From Streptomyces sp. LHD-70 (GTDB taxonomy: Bacteria; Actinomycetota; Actinomycetes; Streptomycetales; Streptomycetaceae): DNA of 64,000 bases. The position numbers and the translations under genes were made by a program. Under the pieces are notes generated by a model. That model was not told the DNA's origin. It saw only the letters and a program-made list of their open reading frames with translations, and did not search any database. Positions 8,698 through 16,448 of this stretch are shown here, in pieces (positions within the stretch are counted from its first letter, which is position 1; every line of letters starts with the position of its first letter). The stretch spans positions 303,184 to 367,183 of the forward strand of contig NZ_JAVIFW010000009.1 in the NCBI RefSeq assembly GCF_031157275.1, in the 5' to 3' direction.

Positions 8698-8736
8698 AAG
8701 TTGGCAGCCAACTTTACCAAGTTAGGACCACCTAAC
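8698..8736. promoter_or_regulatory. Two palindromes upstream of the small membrane protein gene
   Basis: AAGTTGGC-A-GCCAACTT (8698-8714) and GTTAGG-N4-CCTAAC (8721-8736) are both perfect inverted repeats. They sit between the devA promoter and the 63-residue membrane protein gene. They may be operators or leader hairpins, and the cognate regulator is unknown. Confidence 0.5.
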
Positions 8737-8769
8737 CGCCAACTCCTCCCACCTGAAGGAGGATCCACC

Positions 8770-8961
8770 ATGCCCGTCATCGCCATCCTCGGAGCCGCGT
8801 TCGTGATCGGCTTCGAGCAGCTCGTCGAGTGGCAGTACGGCCCGCTGGGAATCGCGGGGATGCTGCTGCTCAGCATCGGGGTCAAGGCCAGGAACGCCAC
8901 GTGCAGCTCGCTCGGCGCGGTCGTCCTCGCGGTCCTGGTCGCCGGTCCGGCACTGGCCTGA
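8770..8961 (+). CDS. Small two-helix membrane protein, function unknown
   Basis: This 63-residue protein starts at an ATG preceded by GAAGGAGG at good spacing. It is mostly two hydrophobic helices (about residues 1-17 and 28-60) joined by a short polar loop with QLVEWQYGP. It is divergent from devA and shares its palindrome-rich intergenic region. I recognise no family. An earlier GTG at 8695 falls inside a palindrome and is unlikely to be used. Confidence 0.75.
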   Translation: MPVIAILGAAFVIGFEQLVEWQYGPLGIAGMLLLSIGVKARNATCSSLGAVVLAVLVAGPALA

Positions 8962-8984
8962 GCCTCTCGGCACGCATCAGGCAA

Positions 8985-9030
8985 ACTCAGAAGGCAACAG
9001 ACTCAGAAGGCAACAGACTCAGAAGACATC
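8985..9030. repeat. 16-base tandem repeat over the stop codon of the acetyltransferase gene
   Basis: ACTCAGAAGGCAACAG occurs at 8985 and 9001, with a third partial copy at 9017. On the minus strand each copy carries a TGA, so the acetyltransferase stop codon and its surroundings are repeated downstream. Confidence 0.85.
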
Positions 9031-10266
9031 CGGACACCACGGACTTCTGGGCGTACGCAGCAGCGCGTCGGCAACGGCGGCGGCGCCTGCCCGTTCCTCG
9101 GTCAGCCGGCCGAGCGCGGCGAGCCGCACCGCGGACTCGTCCCCCAGCCACAGCGCACCCAACTCCCGCACGTCCAGGGCGACTTCGGCCGCGTCCCGGG
9201 TCCGCACACAGGTCCCGCGCCCGTCCGCACCGACCTCGAGCCGGTACCGCCCCTCTGCCCACCCATGCCGGTCGCGCACCTCGACGACGAGGGCGCCCGG
9301 CATTCCGTATGTCCGCGCCTCCAGGGCCCGTACGACATCCAGGACGCGCACCCACAGCCAGTCCGCGAGGGTGACGATCCGGGCGGCGCGCGCGTTCGGG
9401 AAGAGGTCCGCGACCAGGGCGTCCGGCGCGCGCGGGCCCGTGCGCACCGTCATGATCCAGTCCACGGAGCAGACGTACCGCCACAGCGCGCGCTCGGCCG
9501 CCGGGGTCGCGGCGCTCAGCTCGACCACGGTGGCGGTGTTCTGCGGCTGCTTGCCGTCGCCCCACTTCTCGTCGCTGACGTACGCGAGCAGCCCGTCCAC
9601 CTCGCCGGAGGCCGAGCGGTACACGGCGAAGAACGGGTCCTTCCAGGGCGAGCGCTCCGGGCGCAGCTCACCGGTGAACCGCCGCCACCAGCGCTCGTCC
9701 CGGTCCACCGCACCCGGCGTCGCCCGCCGCACGCGCTCGTACAGCGCGGGCCCGAGCTTGCGTACGTCGGCGGCGTCCACCAGGTCGATCCGGCCGCCGT
9801 CTTCGGGCCCCGACCAGCGCGGGTCGAGCCCGGTGCGCTGCACGTCGATCTCCCACTCGGCCATCCGCGTGGCCTGGCCGAAGCCGTACCGCCCGTAGAT
9901 CGGGTACTCGGCGGCGATCAGCGTCGCCACCGCCTCGCCGCGCGCCTTCGACGCCCCGAGATCCTCGGTGATCATGCGGCTGAGCAGTCCGCGACGGCGG
10001 TGCGTCGGGGAGACGGTGACGTTCGAGACGGCACCGGCGGCCACCTCGCCGCCCCCGACGGCGGTCAGGCGCTGCGCGAACGAGCGGTACGTCGCCACAC
10101 ACCGCCCGTCCTCGAACGCGCCCCGCACCCGGCTCAGGTCCACGAACGCCCTGTGGTCCTCGATCTCGGCGGCGGAGGAGGTCGGGGTGCGCAGGAACCC
10201 GGTGTTGAGGGCGCGCATCCAGTCCGGGAAGTCGGCTTCGGCGAGGAGGCGTACGTCTAAGGTCAT
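9019..10266 (-). CDS. Eis-like GNAT N-acetyltransferase
   Basis: The 415-residue product has the Eis layout: an N-terminal GNAT domain with the acetyl-CoA loop VSPTHRRRGLLSRM (about 90-103), a second divergent GNAT fold and a C-terminal SCP2-like domain. It ends in a terminal carboxylate (PWCPDVF) as in Eis proteins. These enzymes acetylate amines, including some aminoglycosides. ATG 10266 was chosen because the family begins with a short lead into the first strand; ATG 10302 adds 12 unlikely residues. Confidence 0.88.
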   Translation of the reverse strand: MTLDVRLLAEADFPDWMRALNTGFLRTPTSSAAEIEDHRAFVDLSRVRGAFEDGRCVATYRSFAQRLTAVGGGEVAAGAVSNVTVSPTHRRRGLLSRMITEDLGASKARGEAVATLIAAEYPIYGRYGFGQATRMAEWEIDVQRTGLDPRWSGPEDGGRIDLVDAADVRKLGPALYERVRRATPGAVDRDERWWRRFTGELRPERSPWKDPFFAVYRSASGEVDGLLAYVSDEKWGDGKQPQNTATVVELSAATPAAERALWRYVCSVDWIMTVRTGPRAPDALVADLFPNARAARIVTLADWLWVRVLDVVRALEARTYGMPGALVVEVRDRHGWAEGRYRLEVGADGRGTCVRTRDAAEVALDVRELGALWLGDESAVRLAALGRLTEERAGAAAVADALLRTPRSPWCPDVF

Positions 10267-10326
10267 CCGGTCACCGTAGGCCGCGGGCCGGGCCTGCCGC
10301 ATCGGGGTTTTCCGCAGGCGGGAGGC

Positions 10327-11307
10327 TCAGAATGCCGCGCGGATCTCCCCCACCTCACGGTCGCCGCCGAGCAGCGGGGCCGCGCCGATCCGGGCGAGGG
10401 CCGGGGTGTCCACGCCGAGGAGGTCGAGGGTGCGGGCGAGGACCGGGCCGAGGGCGCGGATCGCGCCGTCGTCGACCTTGAACGCGAGCGCACGGCCGTC
10501 CGGCAGGGCGACCGCCTGCACGGCCTCGGCGCCCATCTTCGACAGGACGCCGGGCACCTCGCGCATCAGCCAGGTGTCCGGGCGGCGCGTGCCCGCGACG
10601 TACTCGGGGTGGGCCCGCATCGCGTCCGCGACCCGGCGCTCCGGCGTGCCGGGCTCGGCAAGGACGAAGTGCCGGAAGGCGCGGGCGAGGCCGGTGAGGC
10701 TGATGGCCATCAGCGGGGCGCCGCAGCCGTCCGTGCCGGTGGCGGCGACGGGCTCGCCCGCCGCCTCCTCGATGACCTCGCGGACCAGCCGCTGCAGCGG
10801 GTGCTCCGGGTCGAGGTACGACTCCTGGTCCCAACCCTGCGCGGCGCAGGCGGCGATCATCGCGGCGTGCTTGCCGGAGCAGTTCATGGCGACCCGGTCC
10901 CGTACGGAGCCGCCGGCCAGGTAGGCCTCCGACTCGACCGGGTCGAAGGGCAGGTCGGGCGGGCACTGCAGGGCCGACTCGGTGAGGCCGAACTCGCCGA
11001 TCATCGTGCGGACCAGGTCGAGGTGGAAGGGCTCGCCGGAGTGGCTGGCGGAGGCGAGGGCGAGGCGCTCGCCGGAGAGGTCGAGTCCGGCGCGCAGGAT
11101 GGCGGCGGCCTGCATCGGCTTGTTCGCGGAGCGGGGGAAGACGGGGGCGGAGACGTCACCGACGGCGCGCTCCACGCTGCCGTCGGCGGCGAGGACGACC
11201 AGCGATCCCCGGTGCCGTCCCTCGACGAAACCGGAGCGCACGACCTCGGCGAGGACCGGGGATATGGCGGGCTGCGAAGGGGCGCTGGCGCCGGCGGATG
11301 CCGTCAT
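10327..11307 (-). CDS. L-asparaginase II family (Rhizobium AnsA-type) asparaginase
   Basis: This 326-residue protein matches the AnsA-type asparaginase family, which is unrelated to the E. coli AnsA/AnsB fold. The conserved blocks SANKPMQA, NCSGKHAAMI and GTDGCGAP are present at about residues 60, 145 and 190. The family hydrolyses L-asparagine to aspartate and ammonia in the cytoplasm. Both neighbours are transcribed in the same direction with small gaps. Confidence 0.88.
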   Translation of the reverse strand: MTASAGASAPSQPAISPVLAEVVRSGFVEGRHRGSLVVLAADGSVERAVGDVSAPVFPRSANKPMQAAAILRAGLDLSGERLALASASHSGEPFHLDLVRTMIGEFGLTESALQCPPDLPFDPVESEAYLAGGSVRDRVAMNCSGKHAAMIAACAAQGWDQESYLDPEHPLQRLVREVIEEAAGEPVAATGTDGCGAPLMAISLTGLARAFRHFVLAEPGTPERRVADAMRAHPEYVAGTRRPDTWLMREVPGVLSKMGAEAVQAVALPDGRALAFKVDDGAIRALGPVLARTLDLLGVDTPALARIGAAPLLGGDREVGEIRAAF

Positions 11308-11362
11308 CGTCGGTGGATGCCTTCCGGTGGTCCCGCCCCTGGGCTCACCGGGGTGCCGGTGG

Positions 11363-11974
11363 TCAGGCGAGCAGGTCGTCTACTTGTGCTTCCCCTTCAC
11401 GGTACCTGCGGGCGATTTCGGCACTGCAATCGTCGGCCGTGCGCTGCAGGAGCTGGCGGCGGTGGGAGACCTGCTGCTCGTACCGGACCAGGCGGCCCAT
11501 CGCGGCGTGCAGCTCGTCGTCGGTGCGGGCCTCCAGGTCGGACAGCTCGACCTCGCCGAGCATCTCGGCGGCCAGACTGCGGTACTCCTCGCCGTGCGGG
11601 GTGCCGACCGTGACGTGCCGGGCCGACGAGCGGTGCCGCGAGGGCGTGTCCGTGAGGATCTCGGAGAGCCGGGCCACCATGTCCGGGTCGGGCGCCGGCA
11701 CGGCCGGGTCCCGGCGCCGGGCCAGCTCGGCCCGGAGGATGTCGATCCGCCCCTGGAGCAGCCGGCGGACATAGCTGAGGTCGGCCTCGTCCTGCTGCGA
11801 GGTGCGGCGCAGGGCCCGGACCTCGGGCAGCCGGAGCACCGCCAGATCGTGTTCGGGCAGCTCGGGAAGGCGGTCCCCGGTGCGCTGTGCGGGCGGGCGG
11901 GGCGTGCTCGCACCGGCGCATGCCGTCGGTGCGGGCCCCGGCGGCTGCCCCGCCGTGCTCGACGTGCTGTTCAT
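11363..11974 (-). CDS. amfC: Aerial mycelium formation protein AmfC
   Basis: The roughly 203-residue protein has a Pro-rich, variable N-terminus followed by a conserved helical region (LSYVRRLLQGRIDILRAEL, then HGEEYRSLAAEMLGEVELSD). It ends in a predicted coiled coil rich in Glu and Arg. This matches streptomycete AmfC, a small helical protein linked to aerial mycelium formation whose molecular role is unresolved. ATG 11974 follows GAGGGGACGG at about 8 bases. Confidence 0.85.
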   Translation of the reverse strand: MNSTSSTAGQPPGPAPTACAGASTPRPPAQRTGDRLPELPEHDLAVLRLPEVRALRRTSQQDEADLSYVRRLLQGRIDILRAELARRRDPAVPAPDPDMVARLSEILTDTPSRHRSSARHVTVGTPHGEEYRSLAAEMLGEVELSDLEARTDDELHAAMGRLVRYEQQVSHRRQLLQRTADDCSAEIARRYREGEAQVDDLLA

Positions 11975-12198
11975 GCTGTTGACCGTCCCCTCGACCGGTG
12001 CGGGGCGCCGCAGGCGCGCCGCTGGGCAGCAGAATGCCACCCTTCCTGCCCGAGTTGGGGCGGAGTGCACTCGATCGGCCCCGGATAGCCCTATGGCATT
12101 ACGTGGCAGATGTCGGAAACGGTCCGAAAGTACGCGCGAGAACGGGACCGGACGGGCGGCCGCTCACCGGCCCGCGGGCGCACGGCATCATGGACGGC

Positions 12199-12624
12199 AT
12201 GCGAGCAGTGGTGCAGAGGGTGGACGGCGCGAGCGTCGTCGTAGAAGGAGAGACCGTCGGGGAGATCACCGGCGAGGGGCTGTGCGTCCTGGTCGGTGTG
12301 ACGCACAAGGACACCAAGGAGAAGGCGGCCCAACTGGCCCGCAAACTCTGGTCGTTGCGGATGCTCGACGGCGAGAAGTCCTGCAGCGACATCGACGCCC
12401 CGCTGCTCGTGATCAGCCAGTTCACGCTCTACGGCGACGCCCGCAAGGGCCGCCGCCCCACCTGGAACGCGGCGGCCCCGGGCGACACGGCGGAGCCGCT
12501 GGTCGACGAGGTGGTGGCGCAGCTGCGGTCACTCGGCGCGACCGTGGCGACGGGCCGGTTCGGGGCCCAGATGCGGGTGTCCCTGACGAACGACGGCCCG
12601 TTCACGGTGCTTCTTGAGATGTAG
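12199..12624 (+). CDS. dtd: D-aminoacyl-tRNA deacylase
   Basis: This 141-residue protein is the usual size for DTD. It has the SQFTLYGD motif at about residue 77 and NDGPFT near the C-terminus, a variant of the usual NxGPVT motif. It removes D-amino acids and glycine from mischarged tRNAs in the cytoplasm. The start MRAVVQRV matches the family start, so upstream ATGs are not needed. The final codons GAGATGTAG are followed by a near-copy GAGATGCAG. Confidence 0.95.
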   Translation: MRAVVQRVDGASVVVEGETVGEITGEGLCVLVGVTHKDTKEKAAQLARKLWSLRMLDGEKSCSDIDAPLLVISQFTLYGDARKGRRPTWNAAAPGDTAEPLVDEVVAQLRSLGATVATGRFGAQMRVSLTNDGPFTVLLEM

Positions 12625-12725
12625 CCCGAGATGCAGCCCGAGCCGTACGACCAGGGCTTGACCGACAGCCGTACGACCAGGGCTCGACCGGCAGCCGTAC
12701 GACCAAGGGCTCGACCGGGGCTCGG
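12613..12725. repeat. Tandem repeats at the facing ends of dtd and ygfZ
   Basis: The dtd stop region (GAGATGTAGCCC/GAGATGCAGCCC) is duplicated. It is followed by three roughly 26-base copies of GCCGTACGACCAGGGCTYGACC. On the minus strand these copies repeat the GGTCGAGCC at the very end of ygfZ. Confidence 0.8.
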
Positions 12726-13691
12726 CTACGGCTCGACCACGGCTTCCTGAGCCGCCGCGGTCGTACCGACGAGCAGCTCCGCGTCCAAGGGGACGTTCCG
12801 CTTCACCAGGGCGAGAGCGATCGGCCCCAGCTCGTGGTGGCGGGCCGAGGTCGTGACGAAGCCGATCTTCCGCCCGTCGGACCCTTCCGCCGCCAGCCGG
12901 ACCTCCGTACCGTGCCCCGGCAGGTGGACCTCGCTGCCGTCCAGGTGCAGGAAGACCAGGCGGCGGGGCGGCTTGCCCAGGTTGTGGACGCGGGCGACGG
13001 TCTCCTGGCCGCGGTAGCAGCCCTTCTGGAGGTGGACGGCGGTGCCGATCCAGCCCAGCTCGTGCGGAATCGTGCGGTGGTCGGTCTCGAAGCCGAGGCG
13101 GGGGCGGTGCGCCTCCACGCGCAGCGCCTCGTGCGCGAGGACGCCGATCGCCGGGCCGTTGGCCTCCGCGTACGCCTCGAGTTCGGCGCGCGGCAGGAAG
13201 AGGTCCCGGCCGTGCGCGGTCTCGCGTACGACGACTCCGTCCGGGACCGGGGTGATGGAGCCGGCCGGGAGGTGCACGACCGCGAACTCCGCGGTGCGGT
13301 CGGTGGCTTCGACGCGGTAGAAGAACTTCATCGACTCCAGGTACGCGAGCAGCGCCTCCTGCGTGCCCGGCTCGATGTGCGCCCAGGTCGTCGTGCCGTC
13401 GTCGACGAGGTAGAGGGCGTGCTCGATGTGGCCGTTGGCGGAGAGGATCAGCGCTTCCGTGGCCTGGCCGGTGGGCAGCTCGCTGACGTGCTGGGTGAGC
13501 AGCAGGTGCAGCCAGCTGAGCCGGTCGTCTCCGGTGACCGTGATGACCCCGCGGTGCGAGAGGTCGACGAGGCCGGTGCCGTCGGCTAGGGCGCGCTGTT
13601 CTCGGTAGAGCTCGCCGTAGTGCGCGGCGACTCCTTCGTCGACACCTTCGGCGGGGACGGCACCGGGCAGGGACAGCAAGGGGCTCTTCAT
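12726..13691 (-). CDS. ygfZ: YgfZ/GcvT folate-binding protein
   Basis: The roughly 321-residue protein carries the YgfZ signature KGCYRGQE at about residue 225, within a GcvT-like folate-binding fold. YgfZ/IBA57 proteins assist maturation or repair of certain Fe-S enzymes using tetrahydrofolate. ATG 13691 was preferred over a GTG two codons upstream. The gene is followed downstream by a tandem repeat of its own 3' end. Confidence 0.9.
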   Translation of the reverse strand: MKSPLLSLPGAVPAEGVDEGVAAHYGELYREQRALADGTGLVDLSHRGVITVTGDDRLSWLHLLLTQHVSELPTGQATEALILSANGHIEHALYLVDDGTTTWAHIEPGTQEALLAYLESMKFFYRVEATDRTAEFAVVHLPAGSITPVPDGVVVRETAHGRDLFLPRAELEAYAEANGPAIGVLAHEALRVEAHRPRLGFETDHRTIPHELGWIGTAVHLQKGCYRGQETVARVHNLGKPPRRLVFLHLDGSEVHLPGHGTEVRLAAEGSDGRKIGFVTTSARHHELGPIALALVKRNVPLDAELLVGTTAAAQEAVVEP

Positions 13692-13725
13692 ATCCACTCA
13701 GACTACGACTCGTTGACAGCCTGTC

Positions 13726-14175
13726 TTATTCCCCGGGGGTCTCAGCGACCTGGGACGTCGATCTGGTGCAGTCGCCGCAGCGGCCGAAGATCGCGAAGTG
13801 CTTCATATCGGTGTCGAAGTCGAAGGTCGTACGGAGCTTCTCGATGAACTCGGCGGCGACCTCGACGTCCGCCTCCACGACCCCGGTGCAGTCCCGGCAG
13901 ACCAGGTGGATGTGGTGGTGCCGGTCGGCGAGGTGGTACGTGGGCGCCCCGTGCCCGAGGTGCGCGTGGCTGACCAGGCCCAGCTCCTCCAGGAGCTCCA
14001 GCGTGCGGTACACCGTGGAGATGTTGACTCCGGAGGCGGTCTTGCGGACCTCGACGAGGATGTCGTCGGGGGTCGCGTGCTCCAGGGCGTCGACGGCTTC
14101 GAGGACAAGCTGGCGCTGCGGCGTCAGCCGATAGCCGCGCTGTCTGAGGTCGCTCTTCCAGTCGGTGCTCACCAC
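13726..14175 (-). CDS. nur: Nickel uptake regulator Nur (Fur family)
   Basis: This 149-residue Fur-family repressor has a winged helix at about residues 1-80 and a metal-binding dimerisation domain. Visible metal-ligand clusters are HHHIH (about 90), CRDC and GRCGDC. In S. coelicolor Nur uses nickel to repress nickel uptake and Fe-superoxide dismutase. I start at GTG 14175 (MVSTDWKS), as in the known protein. The frame stays open upstream for another 74 codons that look like a receiver-domain remnant, so an N-terminally extended form is formally possible. Confidence 0.9.
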   Translation of the reverse strand: MVSTDWKSDLRQRGYRLTPQRQLVLEAVDALEHATPDDILVEVRKTASGVNISTVYRTLELLEELGLVSHAHLGHGAPTYHLADRHHHIHLVCRDCTGVVEADVEVAAEFIEKLRTTFDFDTDMKHFAIFGRCGDCTRSTSQVAETPGE

Positions 14176-14397
14176 GCGGCCAAGTGTAGGCGGGCCCGCC
14201 CCGCGGCTCCTTCCGGTCGCGACGACGAGCAGATCGAGGCCGTCCGGCCACCAGGCGCCGCAGCGGCCCTCGTCGAGGCTGCGGGCCGTGGACACGTCGT
14301 ACCCGGCAAGGCGCAGGGCGAGCGTGAGGAGGTCGCGGCGGCGCGGGTCGTCGGCGACGAGGAGGGCGCGGGCGGGGACATGAGTGGGGCCGGTCAC
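14176..14397 (-). other. In-frame receiver-like extension upstream of nur
   Basis: From GTG 14397 the nur frame stays open and encodes about 74 residues. The first 55 have Streptomyces codon bias and resemble the start of a CheY-like receiver (ALLVADDPRRRDLLTLALRL). The phospho-acceptor strand reads DGLDLLVVATG without the expected Asp. It may be a decayed receiver gene that lost its stop, or an N-terminal domain of a larger Nur. Confidence 0.4.
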
Positions 14398-14461
14398 CTG
14401 CTCACAGGTACCGGCCCCGTCTCAGAGGAGTCTGAGAACCCTCTGAGCCTCTGCTTGAAGG

Positions 14462-14545
14462 CTGCGCCTACTTGGCTGCGCCTACTTGAAGGCTGTGCTT
14501 ACTTGAAGCTGTGCTTACTTGAAGCTGTGCTTACTTGAAGAACGC
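14462..14545. repeat. 16-base tandem repeat over the stop codon of the nitrobindin gene
   Basis: CTGTGCTTACTTGAAG is repeated about three times, with two further diverged copies (CTGCGCCTACTTG). On the minus strand each copy reads TTCAAGTAAGCACAG, so the terminal Phe-Lys-stop is repeated downstream. Confidence 0.85.
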
Positions 14546-15103
14546 GATGCCGTCGTCCGGCAGGTCACCGAGGTTCCGCGCCATCTCGGCGACGTCGTCG
14601 GGCGAGACGACCTTCTTCAGCTGCGCCGACATGTAGGGCCGCAGCGGCACCTCGGGCGTCTGCTTCTCGCCGACCCACATCAGGTCGCTGTTCACGTAGC
14701 CGTAGAGCCGCTTGCCACCGCTGTACGGGCCGGAGGCCGAGGTGCGGGCGACGGCGTCGGTGGCCAGGTCGATCTGCGGCTTCTTGTCGGCCAGCTCGCC
14801 GTACCAGACCTCGACGACGCCGTCGTCGCGGACCATCACGACCTCGACCTTGCGGTCCTTGCCGACCCGCCAGAAGCCGGACTCGGACTCCAGCGGCTTG
14901 ACCTTGTTGCCCTCGGAGTCGAGCACCCAGGTGTGGGAGCGGTACTCGAGGAAGTCCCGGCCGTCGTGGCTGAAGCTGACTTCCTGGCCGAAGTTGCACT
15001 TCTCGCTGCCCGGGAAGTCGTGCACGCCCGCGCCGGCCCAGTTGCCGAGCAGGAACGTGAGGGGCACGAGGTCCGGGTGGAGGTCGGACGGGATCTCGAT
15101 CAT
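14531..15103 (-). CDS. Nitrobindin / FABP-like heme-binding protein
   Basis: This 190-residue protein is a predicted ten-stranded beta-barrel of the nitrobindin (DUF1794/THAP4-like) family. It has the family motif GNWAGAG at about residues 20-26 and a conserved distal-end region. Characterised members bind ferric heme and isomerise peroxynitrite to nitrate. A His heme ligand is expected near the C-terminus, but I cannot assign one with certainty here: the tail reads LPDDGIAFFK. The stop codon lies in the 16-base tandem repeat. Confidence 0.85.
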   Translation of the reverse strand: MIEIPSDLHPDLVPLTFLLGNWAGAGVHDFPGSEKCNFGQEVSFSHDGRDFLEYRSHTWVLDSEGNKVKPLESESGFWRVGKDRKVEVVMVRDDGVVEVWYGELADKKPQIDLATDAVARTSASGPYSGGKRLYGYVNSDLMWVGEKQTPEVPLRPYMSAQLKKVVSPDDVAEMARNLGDLPDDGIAFFK

Positions 15104-15160
15104 GGGCTACTCAGGCGATCTGTGTCGGAGCGGAGGTCGGTACGCGGCGGACGCGGAAGG

Positions 15161-15262
15161 TCAGCGCTGACCCTGGTACAGCTTCTTGACGGTCAGACCG
15201 GCGAACGCGAGAACGCCGACGCAGACCAGGACCAGCAGGGCTTCGAAGAAGGCAACAAGCAC
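15161..15262 (-). CDS. 33-residue single-pass membrane peptide
   Basis: GTG 15262 is preceded by GAGGAG at six bases. The 33-residue product is one hydrophobic helix (FEALLVLVCVGVLAFAGL) followed by a basic tail VKKLYQGQR. It lies in the same direction as the nitrobindin gene, 57 bases upstream of it. The compact layout, ideal ribosome binding site and clear topology argue for a real gene. The function is unknown. Confidence 0.75.
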   Translation of the reverse strand: MLVAFFEALLVLVCVGVLAFAGLTVKKLYQGQR

Positions 15263-15379
15263 GGGGTGCTCCTCGATGAGCGGTGTTAGCAGGACGGGGC
15301 CGCGCCCCAGCTTAGTCGGCCCACCCGTGCCGTTCTCTGTGAGGTTGGCCCTGTGAACTCCCGGACTACAGTGCGCGGC

Positions 15380-15742
15380 ATGGCGAAGAAACTCGTGATC
15401 AAGGTGACCGCGGGGGCCGACGCCCCCGAGCGATGCTCCCAGGCCTTCACGGTCGCGGCGGTGGCAGCGGCCAGCGGGGTGGAGGTGTCGCTCTGGCTGA
15501 CCGGTGAGTCCGCGTGGTTCGCGCTGCCGGGGCGGGCGGCCGAGTTCGAGCTGCCGCACGCGGCGCCGCTGCCCGATCTGATCGAGTCGGTCCAGGCGGC
15601 CGGCCGGATCACGCTCTGCACGCAGTGCGCGGCCCGCCGTGACATCACGGAGAAGGACGTGCTCGACGGGGTGCGGATCGCGGGCGCGCAGGTCTTCGTA
15701 CAGGAGTCGATGGCGGACGACACCCAGGCGCTCGTGTACTGA
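15380..15742 (+). CDS. DsrE family sulfur-relay-like protein
   Basis: This 120-residue protein has a DsrE/DsrF-like alpha/beta fold: a KKLVIKVTAG first strand, a GVEVSLWLTGES segment and a C-terminal GAQVFVQESMAD. A Cys pair in CTQCAARR at about residue 80 could carry persulfide. It lies close to the sseC-sseA thiosulfate sulfurtransferase genes, which supports a sulfur-related role by context only. GTG 15371 is a possible alternative start. Confidence 0.8.
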   Translation: MAKKLVIKVTAGADAPERCSQAFTVAAVAAASGVEVSLWLTGESAWFALPGRAAEFELPHAAPLPDLIESVQAAGRITLCTQCAARRDITEKDVLDGVRIAGAQVFVQESMADDTQALVY

Positions 15743-15758
15743 CGCCTTCGGAGGCGAG

Positions 15759-16016
15759 TCACTTGCGCCGCTTGCCGTCCAGCTCGTCCCACCACTCGTC
15801 GGACTTCGGGTCGCCGGAGGGATCGTCCCACCAGCGGTCGTCGGGGCCGCGCCGGTTGGCGACGATCGCGGCGAGCGGCGGGATGACCATGGCGACGACG
15901 CACATGCCGACGGCCACGGGGATCGACCACAGGCGTACGACCGCCCAGGCCAGGACGAAGAGGGCGAGGCAGGTGCCCATCATGGCGAAGTAGACGTGCC
16001 GCCTTCGCGCGTACAT
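15759..16016 (-). CDS. DUF3099 small membrane protein
   Basis: This 85-residue protein has two transmembrane helices at about residues 9-26 and 30-52. They are preceded by YARRRH and followed by an acidic, Trp-rich tail (DDRWWDDPSG and DEWWDEL). This is the usual actinobacterial DUF3099 pattern. It converges on the DsrE gene with a 16-base gap. The function is unknown. Confidence 0.82.
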   Translation of the reverse strand: MYARRRHVYFAMMGTCLALFVLAWAVVRLWSIPVAVGMCVVAMVIPPLAAIVANRRGPDDRWWDDPSGDPKSDEWWDELDGKRRK

Positions 16017-16060
16017 GTCTCCAGCGTAGAACCGCGCACCGGCCCCCGGACAGCGCAAAA

Positions 16061-16121
16061 GCCGGAGGACCGCACCCGCGTCCTGGTAAGCGTCCAACCC
16101 CCAGGGGTGCGGCCCTCCGGC
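16061..16121. terminator. Long GC-rich hairpin terminator downstream of sseC
   Basis: The arm GCCGGAGGACCGCACCC (16061-16077) pairs with GGGTGCGGCCCTCCGGC (16105-16121), with one mismatch, around a 27-base loop. It lies just downstream of the minus-strand sseC stop and upstream of the DUF3099 start. It probably ends the sulfur operon transcript. Confidence 0.75.
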
Positions 16122-16141
16122 CGTTCAAGCGGTGCCGTACG

Positions 16142-16429
16142 TCAGACGGCGATGGCGACCTCGGCGAGGCCTCCGGTCTGCGCCACGACCGTGCGGTCCG
16201 CGGTGCCACCGGGCACCAGGGCGCGCAGGGTCCACGTGCCTTCGGCCGCGTAGAAGCGGAACTGACCGGTCGCGGAGGTCGGAACCTCGGCGGTGAACTC
16301 GCCGGTCGAGTCCAGAAGGCGCACGTAACCGGTGACGGGCTCGCCGTCGCGGGTCACCTGGCCCTGGATGGTGGTCTCACCGGGCTTGATCGTCGCGGCG
16401 TCGGGGCCGCCGACCTGTGCTCCACACAT
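16142..16429 (-). CDS. sseC: SseC-like DUF1416 protein
   Basis: This 95-residue protein begins MCGAQVGGP and continues as a beta-sandwich-like domain (QGQVTRDGEPVTGYVRLLDS), the DUF1416/SseC family. In actinobacteria it is nearly always encoded next to the thiosulfate sulfurtransferase, as here with an 18-base gap. AGGAGG precedes the start at about ten bases. Its exact role in sulfur metabolism is not established. Confidence 0.88.
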   Translation of the reverse strand: MCGAQVGGPDAATIKPGETTIQGQVTRDGEPVTGYVRLLDSTGEFTAEVPTSATGQFRFYAAEGTWTLRALVPGGTADRTVVAQTGGLAEVAIAV

Positions 16430-16448
16430 AAGTCACTGTCCTCCTGGT

